A DNA stretch of 64,000 nucleotides from positions 2,732,501 to 2,796,500 of the forward strand of contig NZ_CP102282.1 of NCBI RefSeq assembly GCF_025150745.1, read 5' to 3'. Under the pieces are notes generated by a model. That model did no database searches, was not told the DNA's origin, and saw only the letters and a list, made by a program, of their open reading frames with translations. Shown in pieces: positions 34,580-43,290 of this stretch. Position numbers and translations under genes: made by a program. Position 1 is the stretch's first letter. Every line of letters begins with the position of its first letter. This DNA comes from Eubacterium ventriosum. GTDB lineage: Bacteria > Bacillota > Clostridia > Lachnospirales > Lachnospiraceae.

Positions 34580-34840
34580 CCGGAATATGGTTTACATAAC
34601 ATCGTTAAAATGTTACCAAATCTAAAACGTACCCCAAATTTTCACTATTTCATTATTTTTGGGGTACGCAAATTTAATTGTTGTCTGTATAAGTAACATT
34701 TTAGTTAACATAACTTCCAAAGTAAAAATCAATATGTGATAATCTTCTCTTTAAAGCAAGCATATGTGACCTAGCCAGTTTACATAACTTGAAAACGTAC
34801 CCCAAAAAATCGAATATTTCAATATTTTGGGGTACGCAGC
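34580..34840. repeat. Duplicated hairpin repeat CGTACCCCAAA / TTTGGGGTACG
   Basis: Two hairpins, 34628-34668 and 34796-34836, share identical 11-bp arms and AT-rich loops of 19 nt that differ in sequence. Each is preceded by GTTTACATAAC (34590 and 34779) and by AAAA, and followed by GCA, so a unit of about 80 bp is repeated 168 bp apart in the same orientation. The 536-bp gap holds no convincing gene. Confidence 0.7.
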
Positions 34841-34909
34841 CCAAAATTTCAACGACAAGCATCACATCAATTAGAAAATTGCAACAGTAGTCATTACCCA
34901 CTAAATCTC

Positions 34910-35587
34910 TTACAGCACATCAAATATTTTATCCAAACTATCTATTTCATATTCAGGCTTTATCTCTGTCATATTCTCGCTTCTTTTCGGATTGTACCAG
35001 CAAGTATGAATTCCTGCATTAATTCCACCTAGAATATCTGAACTTAAACTATCCCCAATAATAATCATTCCTTCAATATTAGGATTATTCATCTTTTCAA
35101 AACAACCATTGAAAAATTCTATTTTAGGCTTGTTATATCCAATTCTCTGAGAAATAAAAATATCTTCAAAATATTTTGAGATATCAGCACCGGCAATTCT
35201 TTTGTCCTGAACTGATGCTGTTCCATTAGATACAATAAACAATCGATATTTGTTCTTTAGTTTTTCCAAAACATCAATTGTTCCATCAATTATGAAGTAA
35301 CTGTTGCTTAAGTTGTTTTCATAAAGTTGCCATGCCTTATCTCCTGACTGGTTAACTCCTAACTCTTTAAAAAGAATCTCGAATCTGCCTGTCAAAACCT
35401 GCTCTCTTGTAATCTTTCCAAGCTCCAACAATTTCCACTGGGCGTCATTTATTTCACTATATCTTTCAATAGTTGATGACAGCGGTTCTATGCCTAGCTC
35501 TTCCAATGTTTTCTTCAAAGCAAAAGCCTCTGACTTGTGAAAATCCAATATTGTATCATCTAAATCCAAAAGTACTGTATCTATCAT
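34910..35587 (-). CDS. HAD-family hydrolase, YjjG type
   Basis: A 225-residue haloacid-dehalogenase phosphatase. Motif I is LLDLDDTILDF (Asp nucleophile and acid), motif II Ser/Thr in LFIVSNGTAS, motif III Lys in IGYNKPKIEFF and motif IV in IIIGDSLSSDILGG. The overall pattern, including GIHTCWYNP, matches the YjjG/YfnB group that dephosphorylates non-canonical pyrimidine nucleotides or other phosphomonoesters. It starts 14 bp after uppP, so the two are probably co-transcribed, though no functional link is obvious. Confidence 0.88.
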   Translation of the reverse strand: MIDTVLLDLDDTILDFHKSEAFALKKTLEELGIEPLSSTIERYSEINDAQWKLLELGKITREQVLTGRFEILFKELGVNQSGDKAWQLYENNLSNSYFIIDGTIDVLEKLKNKYRLFIVSNGTASVQDKRIAGADISKYFEDIFISQRIGYNKPKIEFFNGCFEKMNNPNIEGMIIIGDSLSSDILGGINAGIHTCWYNPKRSENMTEIKPEYEIDSLDKIFDVL

Positions 35588-35601
35588 TTATTCTCCTTAT
35601 T

Positions 35602-36432
35602 CTACACAAAACTAAAATACAGCATCACTAATATGCCAAGCACTATTCTGTACCATCCAAAAATCTGGAAGTCATGCTTTTTAATATATCCCATAAGGAA
35701 CTTTATTACAAGAATTGAAACAAGAAATGCCACAACTGTTCCAATCACCAAAACCGTAAGCTCTGTTGCAGAAAATGCCAGTCCGAATTTTATTATCTTA
35801 AGAAAACTTAATCCAAACATTACCGGCACTGCAAGGAAAAACGTAAATTCTGCTGCTGCCACTCTTGAAACGCCAATCAATAATGCACCTATAATAGTTG
35901 AGCCTGAACGTGAAGTTCCCGGTATAATTGACAAAATCTGAAACAGCCCGATAATAAATGCAGTCTTATATGTAATGTCATTTAAAGTTAAAACTTTAGG
36001 TGTTCTTGTTTTATTCCATCTTTCGATTACGATAAAAGCAATACCATATACAATTAATGTAATGGCAATCACAATAGGTGTGTGAAGATGTGCCTCAATA
36101 AAATCATCAAACAAAATAGTTACAACAGCTCCCGGAATACAAGCAACAACTACCTTAAACCACATTGAAAAAATATCTTTTTCAATAACAGGCTTGCTCT
36201 TATCCTTAAACTGAAATGGAAACATCTTGTTCCAAAACAAAACAACAACCGCTAGAATTGCACCCAACTGAATAACCACAAAAAACATCTCTTTAAAGTC
36301 AGCACTTACATTCATCTTAATAAACTCGTCAACCAAAAGCATATGCCCTGTACTACTAATTGGAAGCCATTCAGTTATCCCTTCAACAATTCCTAAAAAA
36401 ATAACTTTAATAATCTCAATAAAATCCAACAT
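35602..36432 (-). CDS. uppP: Undecaprenyl-diphosphatase UppP (BacA)
   Basis: A 276-residue integral membrane phosphatase that recycles undecaprenyl diphosphate to the monophosphate carrier of wall synthesis and confers bacitracin tolerance. The signature GITEWLPISSTGHMLLVDEF is split here as GITEWLPISSTGH then MLLVDEF; the second motif is PGTSRSGSTIIGALL. About eight hydrophobic helices. Upstream lies the structured 185-bp repeat; downstream is a HAD phosphatase gene 14 bp away. Confidence 0.95.
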   Translation of the reverse strand: MLDFIEIIKVIFLGIVEGITEWLPISSTGHMLLVDEFIKMNVSADFKEMFFVVIQLGAILAVVVLFWNKMFPFQFKDKSKPVIEKDIFSMWFKVVVACIPGAVVTILFDDFIEAHLHTPIVIAITLIVYGIAFIVIERWNKTRTPKVLTLNDITYKTAFIIGLFQILSIIPGTSRSGSTIIGALLIGVSRVAAAEFTFFLAVPVMFGLSFLKIIKFGLAFSATELTVLVIGTVVAFLVSILVIKFLMGYIKKHDFQIFGWYRIVLGILVMLYFSFV

Positions 36433-36672
36433 ACTCTATCCTCTCTTATAATTCAAATATTAGGAAAACATAATTTCCCTTTTTTACTGCAACTAATAAT
36501 AGCATATATAATCTATTATGAAAATAAAATTTTGCCTATTACTTTTTAATTTATAATTTCGTTAGCTTTTTTAAGCAAACCTTAATATTTAATTAAATTG
36601 CAAATAGTTCTCCCTCGTATTATATATAAAGACATCATTCATTAGTCATTCATGGTTCTTTTACTTTCGCTT
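36433..36672. other. Gene-free AT-rich stretch upstream of uppP
   Basis: About 240 bp, then the 185-bp repeat and a terminator, separate uppP from the ABC transporter genes (478 bp in all). Apart from the uppP promoter that must lie here, I see no ORF or RNA signature in this part. Confidence 0.5.
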
Positions 36673-36857
36673 GGAATCACCAGAGATAGGCTACCTAGCA
36701 AATAATAGTCAGATTTTTGAAATTTTGCGAGTATAGTGTAAGGCGTAAAACCTACTGTCTGAGCCATAGGCGAGTTTAGGTTTTCGCCTTACAATAGACG
36801 ACAAAGCAAAATAAGAAAATCAATGTGTTTGCAGGCAGTCTATCTCTGGTGAGTTCC
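36673..36857 (+). repeat. 185-bp structured repeat, copy B
   Basis: The ends pair (CACCAGAGATAG with CTATCTCTGGTG, within ~20-bp imperfect arms). A central hairpin pairs GTAAGGCGTAAAACCTA with TTTAGGTTTTCGCCTTAC around the loop TGTCTGAGCCATAGGCGAG. Intermediate segments also pair (AGCAAATAA region with GTGTTTGC region). Same length and architecture as the element at 54874-55058. No coding capacity. Confidence 0.85.
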
Positions 36858-36865
36858 TGAAAATA

Positions 36866-36906
36866 CAAAAAGGGAAGTCACTAACTAAATGGTGGCTTCC
36901 CTTTTA
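36866..36906 (-). terminator. Terminator after the amino-acid ABC operon
   Basis: Minus strand: AAAAGGGAAGCCAC pairs with GTGACTTCCCTTTT (one mismatch/G-U), followed by TGTATTTTC. Confidence 0.85.
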
Positions 36907-36910
36907 AATA

Positions 36911-37666
36911 CTAATTATATTTCCCTATAAATTCTCTAGTTCTTGCATTCTGTGAATTAAATACCTGCTCAGGTGTTCCATCCTCAACGATTACTCCATT
37001 TTCCATGAAGATTATTCGATTGGATACTTCCTTGGCAAATGACATTTCGTGAGTAACTATTACCATTGTCATATGTTCACTTGCAAGTTCTTTTATGACT
37101 TTTAGTACTTCCTTTGTAAGTTCAGGATCTAATGCTGATGTTGGTTCATCGAAAAATAGTATATCCGGATTCATTGCCAATGCTCTTGCAATGGAAACTC
37201 GCTGCTGCTGTCCACCTGACAGTTCGCATGGGTAAGCGTCTTTCTTGTTGGCTATTCCCATTTTTTCAAGAAGTCGGTTGGCTGTTTCTTCCACTTCCTT
37301 CTTGTCTCTTTTTTGAACATTTAAAGGAGCATCTGTAATGTTTTTCCAAACTGAATAGTGTGGAAAAAGGTTAAAGTTCTGAAATACCAATCCGTATGTT
37401 GATTTCAATTCCTTAAGCTGAGACTTAGGTGCATATGTTACTATGCCATTCTCGTTTGTGTCAGCCATTAATTTGTCATTGTATTCAATCTTTCCACCTG
37501 AAATTTTTTCAAGGTTTACTGCACATCTTAATAAAGTAGACTTACCTGAACCTGACGGTCCGATAATAGAAAGAACATCTCCCTTATTTACTTCAAGGGA
37601 AATATCTTTTAACACTTCAAATTCGCCAAAACTTTTTTGGATGTGTTTCATTTCTAATACACTCAT
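36911..37666 (-). CDS. Polar amino-acid ABC transporter, ATP-binding protein
   Basis: A 251-residue GlnQ/ArtP-type ATPase. Walker A is [13 protein letters not shown], the ABC signature [16 protein letters not shown], Walker [16 protein letters not shown], and the switch His in [10 protein letters not shown]. It has about ten extra residues in the N-terminal lobe ([15 protein letters not shown]) relative to the common 240-residue form. Last gene of the three-gene importer operon, 11 bp after the permease. Substrate class (polar amino acid) is inferred from family. Confidence 0.93.
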   Translation of the reverse strand: MSVLEMKHIQKSFGEFEVLKDISLEVNKGDVLSIIGPSGSGKSTLLRCAVNLEKISGGKIEYNDKLMADTNENGIVTYAPKSQLKELKSTYGLVFQNFNLFPHYSVWKNITDAPLNVQKRDKKEVEETANRLLEKMGIANKKDAYPCELSGGQQQRVSIARALAMNPDILFFDEPTSALDPELTKEVLKVIKELASEHMTMVIVTHEMSFAKEVSNRIIFMENGVIVEDGTPEQVFNSQNARTREFIGKYN

Positions 37667-37677
37667 GTTTCTTCTCC

Positions 37678-38367
37678 CTATCTGTAATAACTTAATTTCT
37701 TTTCAATTAATCCCATAATCCAAGCTACCAAAGCATTAAATACAAAGTAAAATACTCCGGCAACAAAGAATGGTGTCAAACTTGATGTTGATGAAGCTAT
37801 CTGTTTTGCAATACTGAACATTTCCATATAAGCTATTGAAAATGCAAGTGATGTATCTTTTACAAGACAAATTACTTCATTAGTAATTGATGGCAATATT
37901 CTCTTAATTACCTGTGGTAATATAATCTTCATAAAAGTCTGTGCCTTGTTGTATCCGAGCATATTTGCTGCTTCGTACTGTCCTCTTGGCATTGACTCAA
38001 TACCTGAACGGTATATTTCAGCAAAGTATGCTGCGTAGTTAAGCACAAATGAAATTATTACCGCATAAAATCTGTAATCTCTTGAAATCTGTATTTTTAA
38101 TAAATAGCTTGGTCCAAAATATATTGCCATAACCTGTAACATAAGAGGTGTTCCTCTCATTATTGATATGTAGATGTTAACCAACCATTTTACTATTTTA
38201 ATTCTGGACATTCGTCCCCATGCCACAACAAGACCAAATGGTAATGAGAAAAGCAGTGTTAAAACAAATATCTTTACTGTTTCTATCATACCTAATGACA
38301 TCTTCTCTAACATCATATTCATCGGCATTGTAGTAGCAACTATCATAAATCCTGTTCCTATAGTCAT
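37678..38367 (-). CDS. Polar amino-acid ABC transporter permease
   Basis: A 229-residue HisM/GlnP-type permease with about five helices. The EAA loop that contacts the ATPase reads [22 protein letters not shown]. Start 38367 has GGAGATA upstream and lies 2 bp after the binding-protein stop codon. Only one permease is encoded, so the transporter is likely a homodimer. Confidence 0.92.
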   Translation of the reverse strand: MTIGTGFMIVATTMPMNMMLEKMSLGMIETVKIFVLTLLFSLPFGLVVAWGRMSRIKIVKWLVNIYISIMRGTPLMLQVMAIYFGPSYLLKIQISRDYRFYAVIISFVLNYAAYFAEIYRSGIESMPRGQYEAANMLGYNKAQTFMKIILPQVIKRILPSITNEVICLVKDTSLAFSIAYMEMFSIAKQIASSTSSLTPFFVAGVFYFVFNALVAWIMGLIEKKLSYYR

Positions 38368-38369
38368 TT

Positions 38370-39179
38370 TTATTTATCTCCAAGACAAATCATATCTTCT
38401 ATTCCGTATTTTTTAGCTAATTCATCAACTTTACCTTCATCATAAAGTTTCTTTAAATCAGCATTAACTTTATCTCTAAGTTCTGTATTTCCTTTTTTGA
38501 AGCCAATTCCATACTGTTCTGAATTAAGGTTTTCATCAAGAATAACATAATTGTTATTTCTGTTGTTAACCTGATATTTTGCAACACCTACATCCATTGC
38601 TACAGCATCAACTGTACCTGCTTCTAATTCTGAGAAAGCTGTGTTGTAATCAGGAAATTCCTGAATCTCTTTAAATGTCTTTCCAAGCTTCTCCTGATCT
38701 CCACCTTTCTGTAATAACTGAAGGGCTGCACTTGCTGACTGAGCTGCAACATACTTATCCTTTAAATCTGCTAACTTAGTAATTCCTGAATTCTTTGCTA
38801 CAACTACAACCTGCTGATTGTTTACATATGGATCTGACCATTCATACTTATCTTCCTTACCGTTAATAGTAAATCCATTCCAAATACAATCAATGTTTCC
38901 ATTATTTAATTCAGCATCTTTAGAAGCCCATTCAATAGGTGTCTTTACTAATTCCCAACCTTCCATGTCACAAACAGCCTGTGCCAATTCAAGGTCAAAT
39001 CCTGTATATTCACCTGTATCTGAATCCATATATCCATATGGTGGATATTCTGCATCAAAACCTACTGTAAATTTCTTTTTTGAAGAATCGCTATCGCTCT
39101 TCTTTGTTTCTTTATTTCCACAAGCTGAAAGTGATAAAACCATAGCTAATGAAAGAACTAAAACTAATAATTTTTTCAT
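38370..39179 (-). CDS. Polar amino-acid ABC transporter substrate-binding lipoprotein
   Basis: A 269-residue type-2 (SBP_bac_3) binding protein. Signal peptide with lipobox LSAC (Cys20) anchors it outside the membrane; a Lys/Ser linker follows. The binding-fold start is FTVGFDAEYPPYGYMD, then GEYTGFDLELAQAVC, IDCIWNGFTINGKED, and the C-lobe YGIGFKKGNTELRDKVN. First gene of the operon. The ligand is an amino acid, probably polar, but cannot be specified. Confidence 0.92.
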   Translation of the reverse strand: MKKLLVLVLSLAMVLSLSACGNKETKKSDSDSSKKKFTVGFDAEYPPYGYMDSDTGEYTGFDLELAQAVCDMEGWELVKTPIEWASKDAELNNGNIDCIWNGFTINGKEDKYEWSDPYVNNQQVVVVAKNSGITKLADLKDKYVAAQSASAALQLLQKGGDQEKLGKTFKEIQEFPDYNTAFSELEAGTVDAVAMDVGVAKYQVNNRNNNYVILDENLNSEQYGIGFKKGNTELRDKVNADLKKLYDEGKVDELAKKYGIEDMICLGDK

Positions 39180-39209
39180 TTTATTTTCCTCCTGGATTTT
39201 CGTTCTCTA

Positions 39210-39268
39210 ATACTTTACTAAACTAAAGTTTACTAACAAATGCTATCAAATGTACTGTAAAAAGTCAA
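39210..39268 (-). promoter_or_regulatory. Candidate promoter and operator of the amino-acid ABC operon
   Basis: Minus-strand TTGACT (39263-39268), 17-bp spacer and TAGCAT (39240-39245). Just downstream, TTTACTAA is repeated 15 bp apart (39214-39236), a possible operator. Confidence 0.45.
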
Positions 39269-39389
39269 GCAATATTCATCATTTTCTATCATTTTTTTAT
39301 ATTGTAGAAATCCGAAGCACAAAACAGTCCAAATAATCGTGTTATGCTTTAAAATTATATTTTTATTTACATATATTTTTTGCTCAGAA

Positions 39390-39443
39390 AAGCAAAAATT
39401 TAAAGCTGCCACTGTACCGAATTTCTCAGCATAGTGACAGCTT
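39390..39443 (-). terminator. Terminator after the HPr-Cof genes
   Basis: Minus strand: AAGCTGTCACT pairs with AGTGGCAGCTT around a ~19-nt loop, followed by TAAATTTTTGCTTTT. A second dyad (TGGACCA/TGGTCCA, 39472-39510) precedes it. These account for most of the 343-bp gap from 39180 to 39522. Confidence 0.6.
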
Positions 39444-39522
39444 CATCGCCGTAAAATGGCTTTATATAATGTGGACCAAAAGACGGGAATCTGTGGACAA
39501 ATGGTCCAACATTTTAACATAT

Positions 39523-40350
39523 TTAATTATTAGAATTAATTAATTCCTTAATGGCATATGCCACACCATTTTCATCGTTACTTAAAGTTATGAAATCTCC
39601 AAGCTTTTTTATTTCATCTCTGGCATTATACATAACTACTGAAACCCCTGCAGTTTTTAAAATATCTACGTCATTAAGGTTGTCACCTATTGCCATAGTT
39701 TCTTCTATAGAAATGCCTAAATATTCTGCCAAAGCCATAAGCCCTTTTGCTTTAGTAGTTCCCTTAACATTAAATTCCAAATTAGTACCTTCTGAATACG
39801 AAAGGTCGTAATTTATATCTTTAATCTTCTCAACTACTTCATCTCTTATTTCAGCAGTTGGGAAAAAAATATTAACCTTGGCAACCGGCTTATCTCTTGA
39901 AGCAATATACTCACCAATGTTCTCAACAGGCACTCTGGTCTTCTTTATAAACTCATCTATGTGATAAACATTGTATCTCTTAGTATCTTCTATACATCTT
40001 CTCTCTGAATAAATTACACCATCAGCCTGCAACTCAAACATCATATCCATGTCCATAGCTTTTACTGTATCATATATATATCTAACATCACTCATATCCA
40101 GCAAATCTGAATAGAGCATTTTATTATTTTCAAAATCAATTACATATGCGCCATTGCACATTATTCCATATTTAACATATGGCATTTTCGAGGACACTTC
40201 TTCTAACTCGTTATCTATTCTTCCTGTAGAAAAAGTAAACTTTATACCTCTTTCTTCATATTCTTTAACTGTCGTTTTATTTTCTTCTGACAAATTCTTG
40301 TTGCTGTCTAACAAAGTTCCATCTATATCCATAGCTACTAATTTAATCAT
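39523..40350 (-). CDS. Cof-type HAD-IIB family phosphatase
   Basis: A 275-residue HAD phosphatase of the Cof subfamily, likely acting on sugar phosphates or cofactor precursors. Motif I is AMDIDGTLLDSN (residues 6-17), motif II FTFSTGR, and motif III/IV GTTKAKGLMAL and MAIGDNLNDVDIL. A C2B cap lies between II and III. It follows the variant HPr gene by 32 bp and is probably co-transcribed. Substrate unknown. Confidence 0.9.
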   Translation of the reverse strand: MIKLVAMDIDGTLLDSNKNLSEENKTTVKEYEERGIKFTFSTGRIDNELEEVSSKMPYVKYGIMCNGAYVIDFENNKMLYSDLLDMSDVRYIYDTVKAMDMDMMFELQADGVIYSERRCIEDTKRYNVYHIDEFIKKTRVPVENIGEYIASRDKPVAKVNIFFPTAEIRDEVVEKIKDINYDLSYSEGTNLEFNVKGTTKAKGLMALAEYLGISIEETMAIGDNLNDVDILKTAGVSVVMYNARDEIKKLGDFITLSNDENGVAYAIKELINSNN

Positions 40351-40382
40351 AAAAACCTCCTGAATTTGCTCAAAAGAAAATT

Positions 40383-40640
40383 CTACTTCATATTAGAAAT
40401 AGCTTCTATTAACTGTTCTACTGCCAACTCTTCATCTTCGCCTTCGGCTTCAACAACTACGGTATCATCACATCGTACTGCCAGCCCAAGTACACGCAAA
40501 ACATTCTTCATATCAATGCCATTGCTTCCTTTGTAAAGTTTTATGTCAGACTTATAACTTCTTGCCTGATTAACCAAAACAATAGCCGGAGTTGCATGTA
40601 TACCCTGTTTCGCCTTAACTGTTATTTCCTGTCTCTTCAT
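40383..40640 (-). CDS. Atypical HPr-family phosphocarrier protein
   Basis: An 85-residue HPr paralogue. The phosphorylated His is kept in GIHATPAIVLVNQA, but Arg17 of the canonical HARPA motif is Thr. The regulatory Ser46 site (normally NLKSIMGV) reads DMKNVLRV, with Asn in its place, so phosphorylation by HPr kinase is not expected. Start 40640 has GGGAGG 9 nt upstream. It has its own promoter and lies just past the transketolase genes, suggesting a phosphocarrier dedicated to the neighbouring PTS. A Crh-like regulator is excluded because His15 is present. Confidence 0.88.
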   Translation of the reverse strand: MKRQEITVKAKQGIHATPAIVLVNQARSYKSDIKLYKGSNGIDMKNVLRVLGLAVRCDDTVVVEAEGEDEELAVEQLIEAISNMK

Positions 40641-40714
40641 TTCTATACCTCCCATTATTATCAAAACACAACTTTAAGTTCTGATTATCTGTCTATTAAA
40701 TTTCATTCCTGTTT

Positions 40715-40743
40715 AGTATAGATTTTTTAACTGTTTGTGTAAA
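40715..40743 (-). promoter_or_regulatory. Promoter of the variant HPr gene
   Basis: Minus-strand TTTACA (40738-40743), 17-bp spacer and TATACT (40715-40720). Confidence 0.7.
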
Positions 40744-40747
40744 GTAA

Positions 40748-40785
40748 TATTCCGGTAACATTTTACCGCCACCGGAATATTATAC
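40748..40785 (-). terminator. Hairpin after the transketolase genes
   Basis: Minus strand: AATATTCCGGT pairs perfectly with ACCGGAATATT; no strong T-run follows (ACTTTAC), so it may be a weak terminator or 3' stabiliser. Confidence 0.55.
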
Positions 40786-40836
40786 ACTGAGCAAATATAT
40801 TTAATACTATTTTGATGTTAAACATCAAATTTCTGA

Positions 40837-41781
40837 TTACTTATTTAAATAATCTTTGATATTGTTATAAATTCCTTTAGCATCTAAACCATGTTTTTCA
40901 AGTAATTCTTCAGCTAATGCTGATTCACCGAATACATCCTGAACACCAATTTTATGTACAGGTGCAAGATTTTCTTCGCTTACAACATCTGCAACAGCAC
41001 TTCCAAGGCCACCAATTACTGAATGTTCTTCAACTGTAACAATCTTTCCTGTTTCCTTAGCTGCTTTGATTACTAAATCCTTGTCTAATGGTTTAATTGT
41101 ATGTATATTAATAACTCTTGCATTAATACCATCTTTAGCTAACATTTCTGCTGCCTGTAAAGCTTCTGATACTAAAATTCCGTTAGCAATAATTGTTAAA
41201 TCATTACCATCCTTTAATGTAACACCTTTTCCAATTTCAAACTTGTAATCAGGATTATCATTAATTACAGGAACTGCTACTCTACCGAATCTCATATATA
41301 CAGGTCCTTTATATTCATAAGCTGCTTTTACTGCTGCTCTTGCTTCAACATCATCACTTGGACAAATAACAACCATTCCCGGAATAGTTCTCATTAATGC
41401 AAAATCTTCGTTACACTGATGTGTAGCACCATCCTGTCCTACTGAAATACCACCGTGTGTAGCACCAACTTTTACATTTAAGTGAGGATAACCAACTGAG
41501 TTTCTAAGTTGGTCAAACGCTCTACCTGCTGTAAACATTGCAAATGATGATACAAAAGGTACGATTCCTGTTGTTGAAATACCTGCTGCCATGCCAACCA
41601 TATTGGCTTCAGCTATACCACATTCAATATGTCTGTCAGGGAAAACATCTCTAAAAATTGTTGTCTTTGTAGCTCCACCAAGGTCAGCTTCAAAAACAAG
41701 TAAGTCATCATGTTCTTTTCCCAATTCTACTAATGCGTTACCATAACTCATTCTAGTTGCAATCTTCTTTACTTCTGACAT
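40837..41781 (-). CDS. Transketolase, C-terminal subunit
   Basis: A 314-residue subunit carrying the pyrimidine-binding and C-terminal domains of a split transketolase. MSYGNALVELGKEHDDLLVFEADLG and the segment FPDRHIECGIAEANMVGMAAG (catalytic Glu in GIAEANM) are typical. The C-terminal domain has VEEHSVIGGLG. It overlaps the N-terminal subunit gene by 13 bp. Together they transfer two-carbon ketol units between pentose-phosphate sugars. Split transketolases are frequent in Clostridia. Confidence 0.93.
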   Translation of the reverse strand: MSEVKKIATRMSYGNALVELGKEHDDLLVFEADLGGATKTTIFRDVFPDRHIECGIAEANMVGMAAGISTTGIVPFVSSFAMFTAGRAFDQLRNSVGYPHLNVKVGATHGGISVGQDGATHQCNEDFALMRTIPGMVVICPSDDVEARAAVKAAYEYKGPVYMRFGRVAVPVINDNPDYKFEIGKGVTLKDGNDLTIIANGILVSEALQAAEMLAKDGINARVINIHTIKPLDKDLVIKAAKETGKIVTVEEHSVIGGLGSAVADVVSEENLAPVHKIGVQDVFGESALAEELLEKHGLDAKGIYNNIKDYLNK

Positions 41782-42605
41782 AATGCTTCACCTGCCTTTT
41801 CTAATTCTTCCATTGCCTGTTTGTACTGCTCATCATTAGGTGCAGCTCCATGCCATGAAACATTATTTTCCATAAATGAAACGCCTTTACCTTTTACAGT
41901 CTTAGCAATGATTACTGTTGGCTGTCCCTTAACAGTTTTTGCTTCGTTAAAAGCTTTTTCAAGTGAATCAAAATTATGTCCGTCTGCTTTGATAACATGA
42001 CATCCAAATGATTCGAATTTTTCATCTAATGGATTTGGTCCAATGATTTCATCAATTGTTCCATCAAGCTGTAATCCATTATTATCAACGATAACACAAA
42101 GATTGTCTAACTTTCTGTGTGAAGCAAACATAAGAGCTTCCCAAACCTGTCCTTCGTCAATCTCTCCGTCACCTACTAATGTATATACTCTGTAATCTTT
42201 ATTCTTAAGCTTTCCGCCTAAAGCCATTCCAACTGCTGCTGAAATACCCTGTCCTAAAGATCCTGTTGACATATCAAGACCAGGTGTTTTCTTAATATCA
42301 GGATGTCCCTGAAGAATTGTACCCATCTTTCTGTATGTCATAAGAATATCCTTTGAAAAATATCCTTTTTCTGCTAATACGGCATAAAGTGCAGGAACTG
42401 TATGTCCCTTTGATAAAACGAATCTGTCTCTGTCAGGATTCTTTTCATCCTTAGGATCTACGTTCATTTCATTAAAATATAAGTATGTAAAAATATCTGT
42501 TGCTGATAATGCTCCACCCGGATGTCCTGACTTTGCATTATGAATCATTGATATTGTTTCTTTTCGAATGTTATTGGCAATTTTCTCTAATTCTAACTTC
42601 TCCAT
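41769..42605 (-). CDS. Transketolase, N-terminal subunit
   Basis: A 278-residue thiamine-diphosphate-binding subunit. ISMIHNAKSGHPGGALSATD opens the domain (catalytic His in GHPGG), DRFVLSKGHTVPALYA follows, and the ThDP motif is LVGDGEIDEGQVWEAL...CVIVDNNG. The C-terminal end overlaps the next subunit. It follows the transaldolase-like gene by 31 bp, giving an operon for non-oxidative pentose phosphate reactions linked to the upstream PTS. Confidence 0.93.
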   Translation of the reverse strand: MEKLELEKIANNIRKETISMIHNAKSGHPGGALSATDIFTYLYFNEMNVDPKDEKNPDRDRFVLSKGHTVPALYAVLAEKGYFSKDILMTYRKMGTILQGHPDIKKTPGLDMSTGSLGQGISAAVGMALGGKLKNKDYRVYTLVGDGEIDEGQVWEALMFASHRKLDNLCVIVDNNGLQLDGTIDEIIGPNPLDEKFESFGCHVIKADGHNFDSLEKAFNEAKTVKGQPTVIIAKTVKGKGVSFMENNVSWHGAAPNDEQYKQAMEELEKAGEALCQK

Positions 42606-42636
42606 AACAATGTTACCTTTCTATAATAACTATATA

Positions 42637-43290
42637 TTATTCTCCAAATACTGCTTTGTAATCAGCCTGGAACTTTTCAATTCCCTGATCCGTTAATGGA
42701 TGTTTTGTCATCTGTTCAATTACCTTGTAAGGTACTGTTGCAATATCTGCTCCTGCCAATGCACAGTCTGTAACATGGATTGGGTTACGTACTGATGCTG
42801 CAATGATTTCTGTATCATATCCGTAGATGTCAAAGATTTCTGAAATGTTTCTGATTAAGTCGATTCCAGGTGTGTTAATGTCATCTAATCTTCCAAGGAA
42901 TGGTGATACATATGCTGCTCCTGCATTTGCTGCAAGTATTGCCTGATTTGCTGAGAAAATTAATGTTACGTTTACTGGTATTCCTTCTGATGAAAGTACC
43001 TTTGTTGCTTTTAATCCTTCCACTGTCATTGGAATCTTTACTACCATGTTTGGATGGATTTTTGCAATTTCACGTCCTTCGGCAATCATACCTTCTGCAT
43101 CAACAGTTGTAGCTTTTACTTCTCCACTGATTGGTCCGTCTACAATTGTAGTAATTTCTTTGATTACCTCATTGAAATCTCTTCCTTCTTTTGCAATTAA
43201 TGATGGGTTTGTTGTTACACCACAAATTACTCCCATATCATTTGCTTTTCTAATATCTTCTACATTTGCTGTATCAATAAAAAACTTCAT
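42637..43290 (-). CDS. Fructose-6-phosphate aldolase / short transaldolase
   Basis: A 217-residue Schiff-base aldolase of the FSA/TalC class. The opening [20 protein letters not shown], the [13 protein letters not shown] loop, catalytic Lys in NMVVKIPMT, and SPFLGRLDD are all present. FSA and TalC differ by few residues, so whether it splits fructose 6-phosphate or performs transaldolase exchange is not certain. In this locus it would act with transketolase on the sugar phosphate delivered by the PTS. Confidence 0.9.
   Translation of the reverse strand: MKFFIDTANVEDIRKANDMGVICGVTTNPSLIAKEGRDFNEVIKEITTIVDGPISGEVKATTVDAEGMIAEGREIAKIHPNMVVKIPMTVEGLKATKVLSSEGIPVNVTLIFSANQAILAANAGAAYVSPFLGRLDDINTPGIDLIRNISEIFDIYGYDTEIIAASVRNPIHVTDCALAGADIATVPYKVIEQMTKHPLTDQGIEKFQADYKAVFGE

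Noticed and set aside
39180-39522. T-box or other amino-acid riboswitch before the ABC transporter
   Set aside because: No T-box sequence (TGGNACCGCG-like) is present between the promoter and the binding-protein gene.
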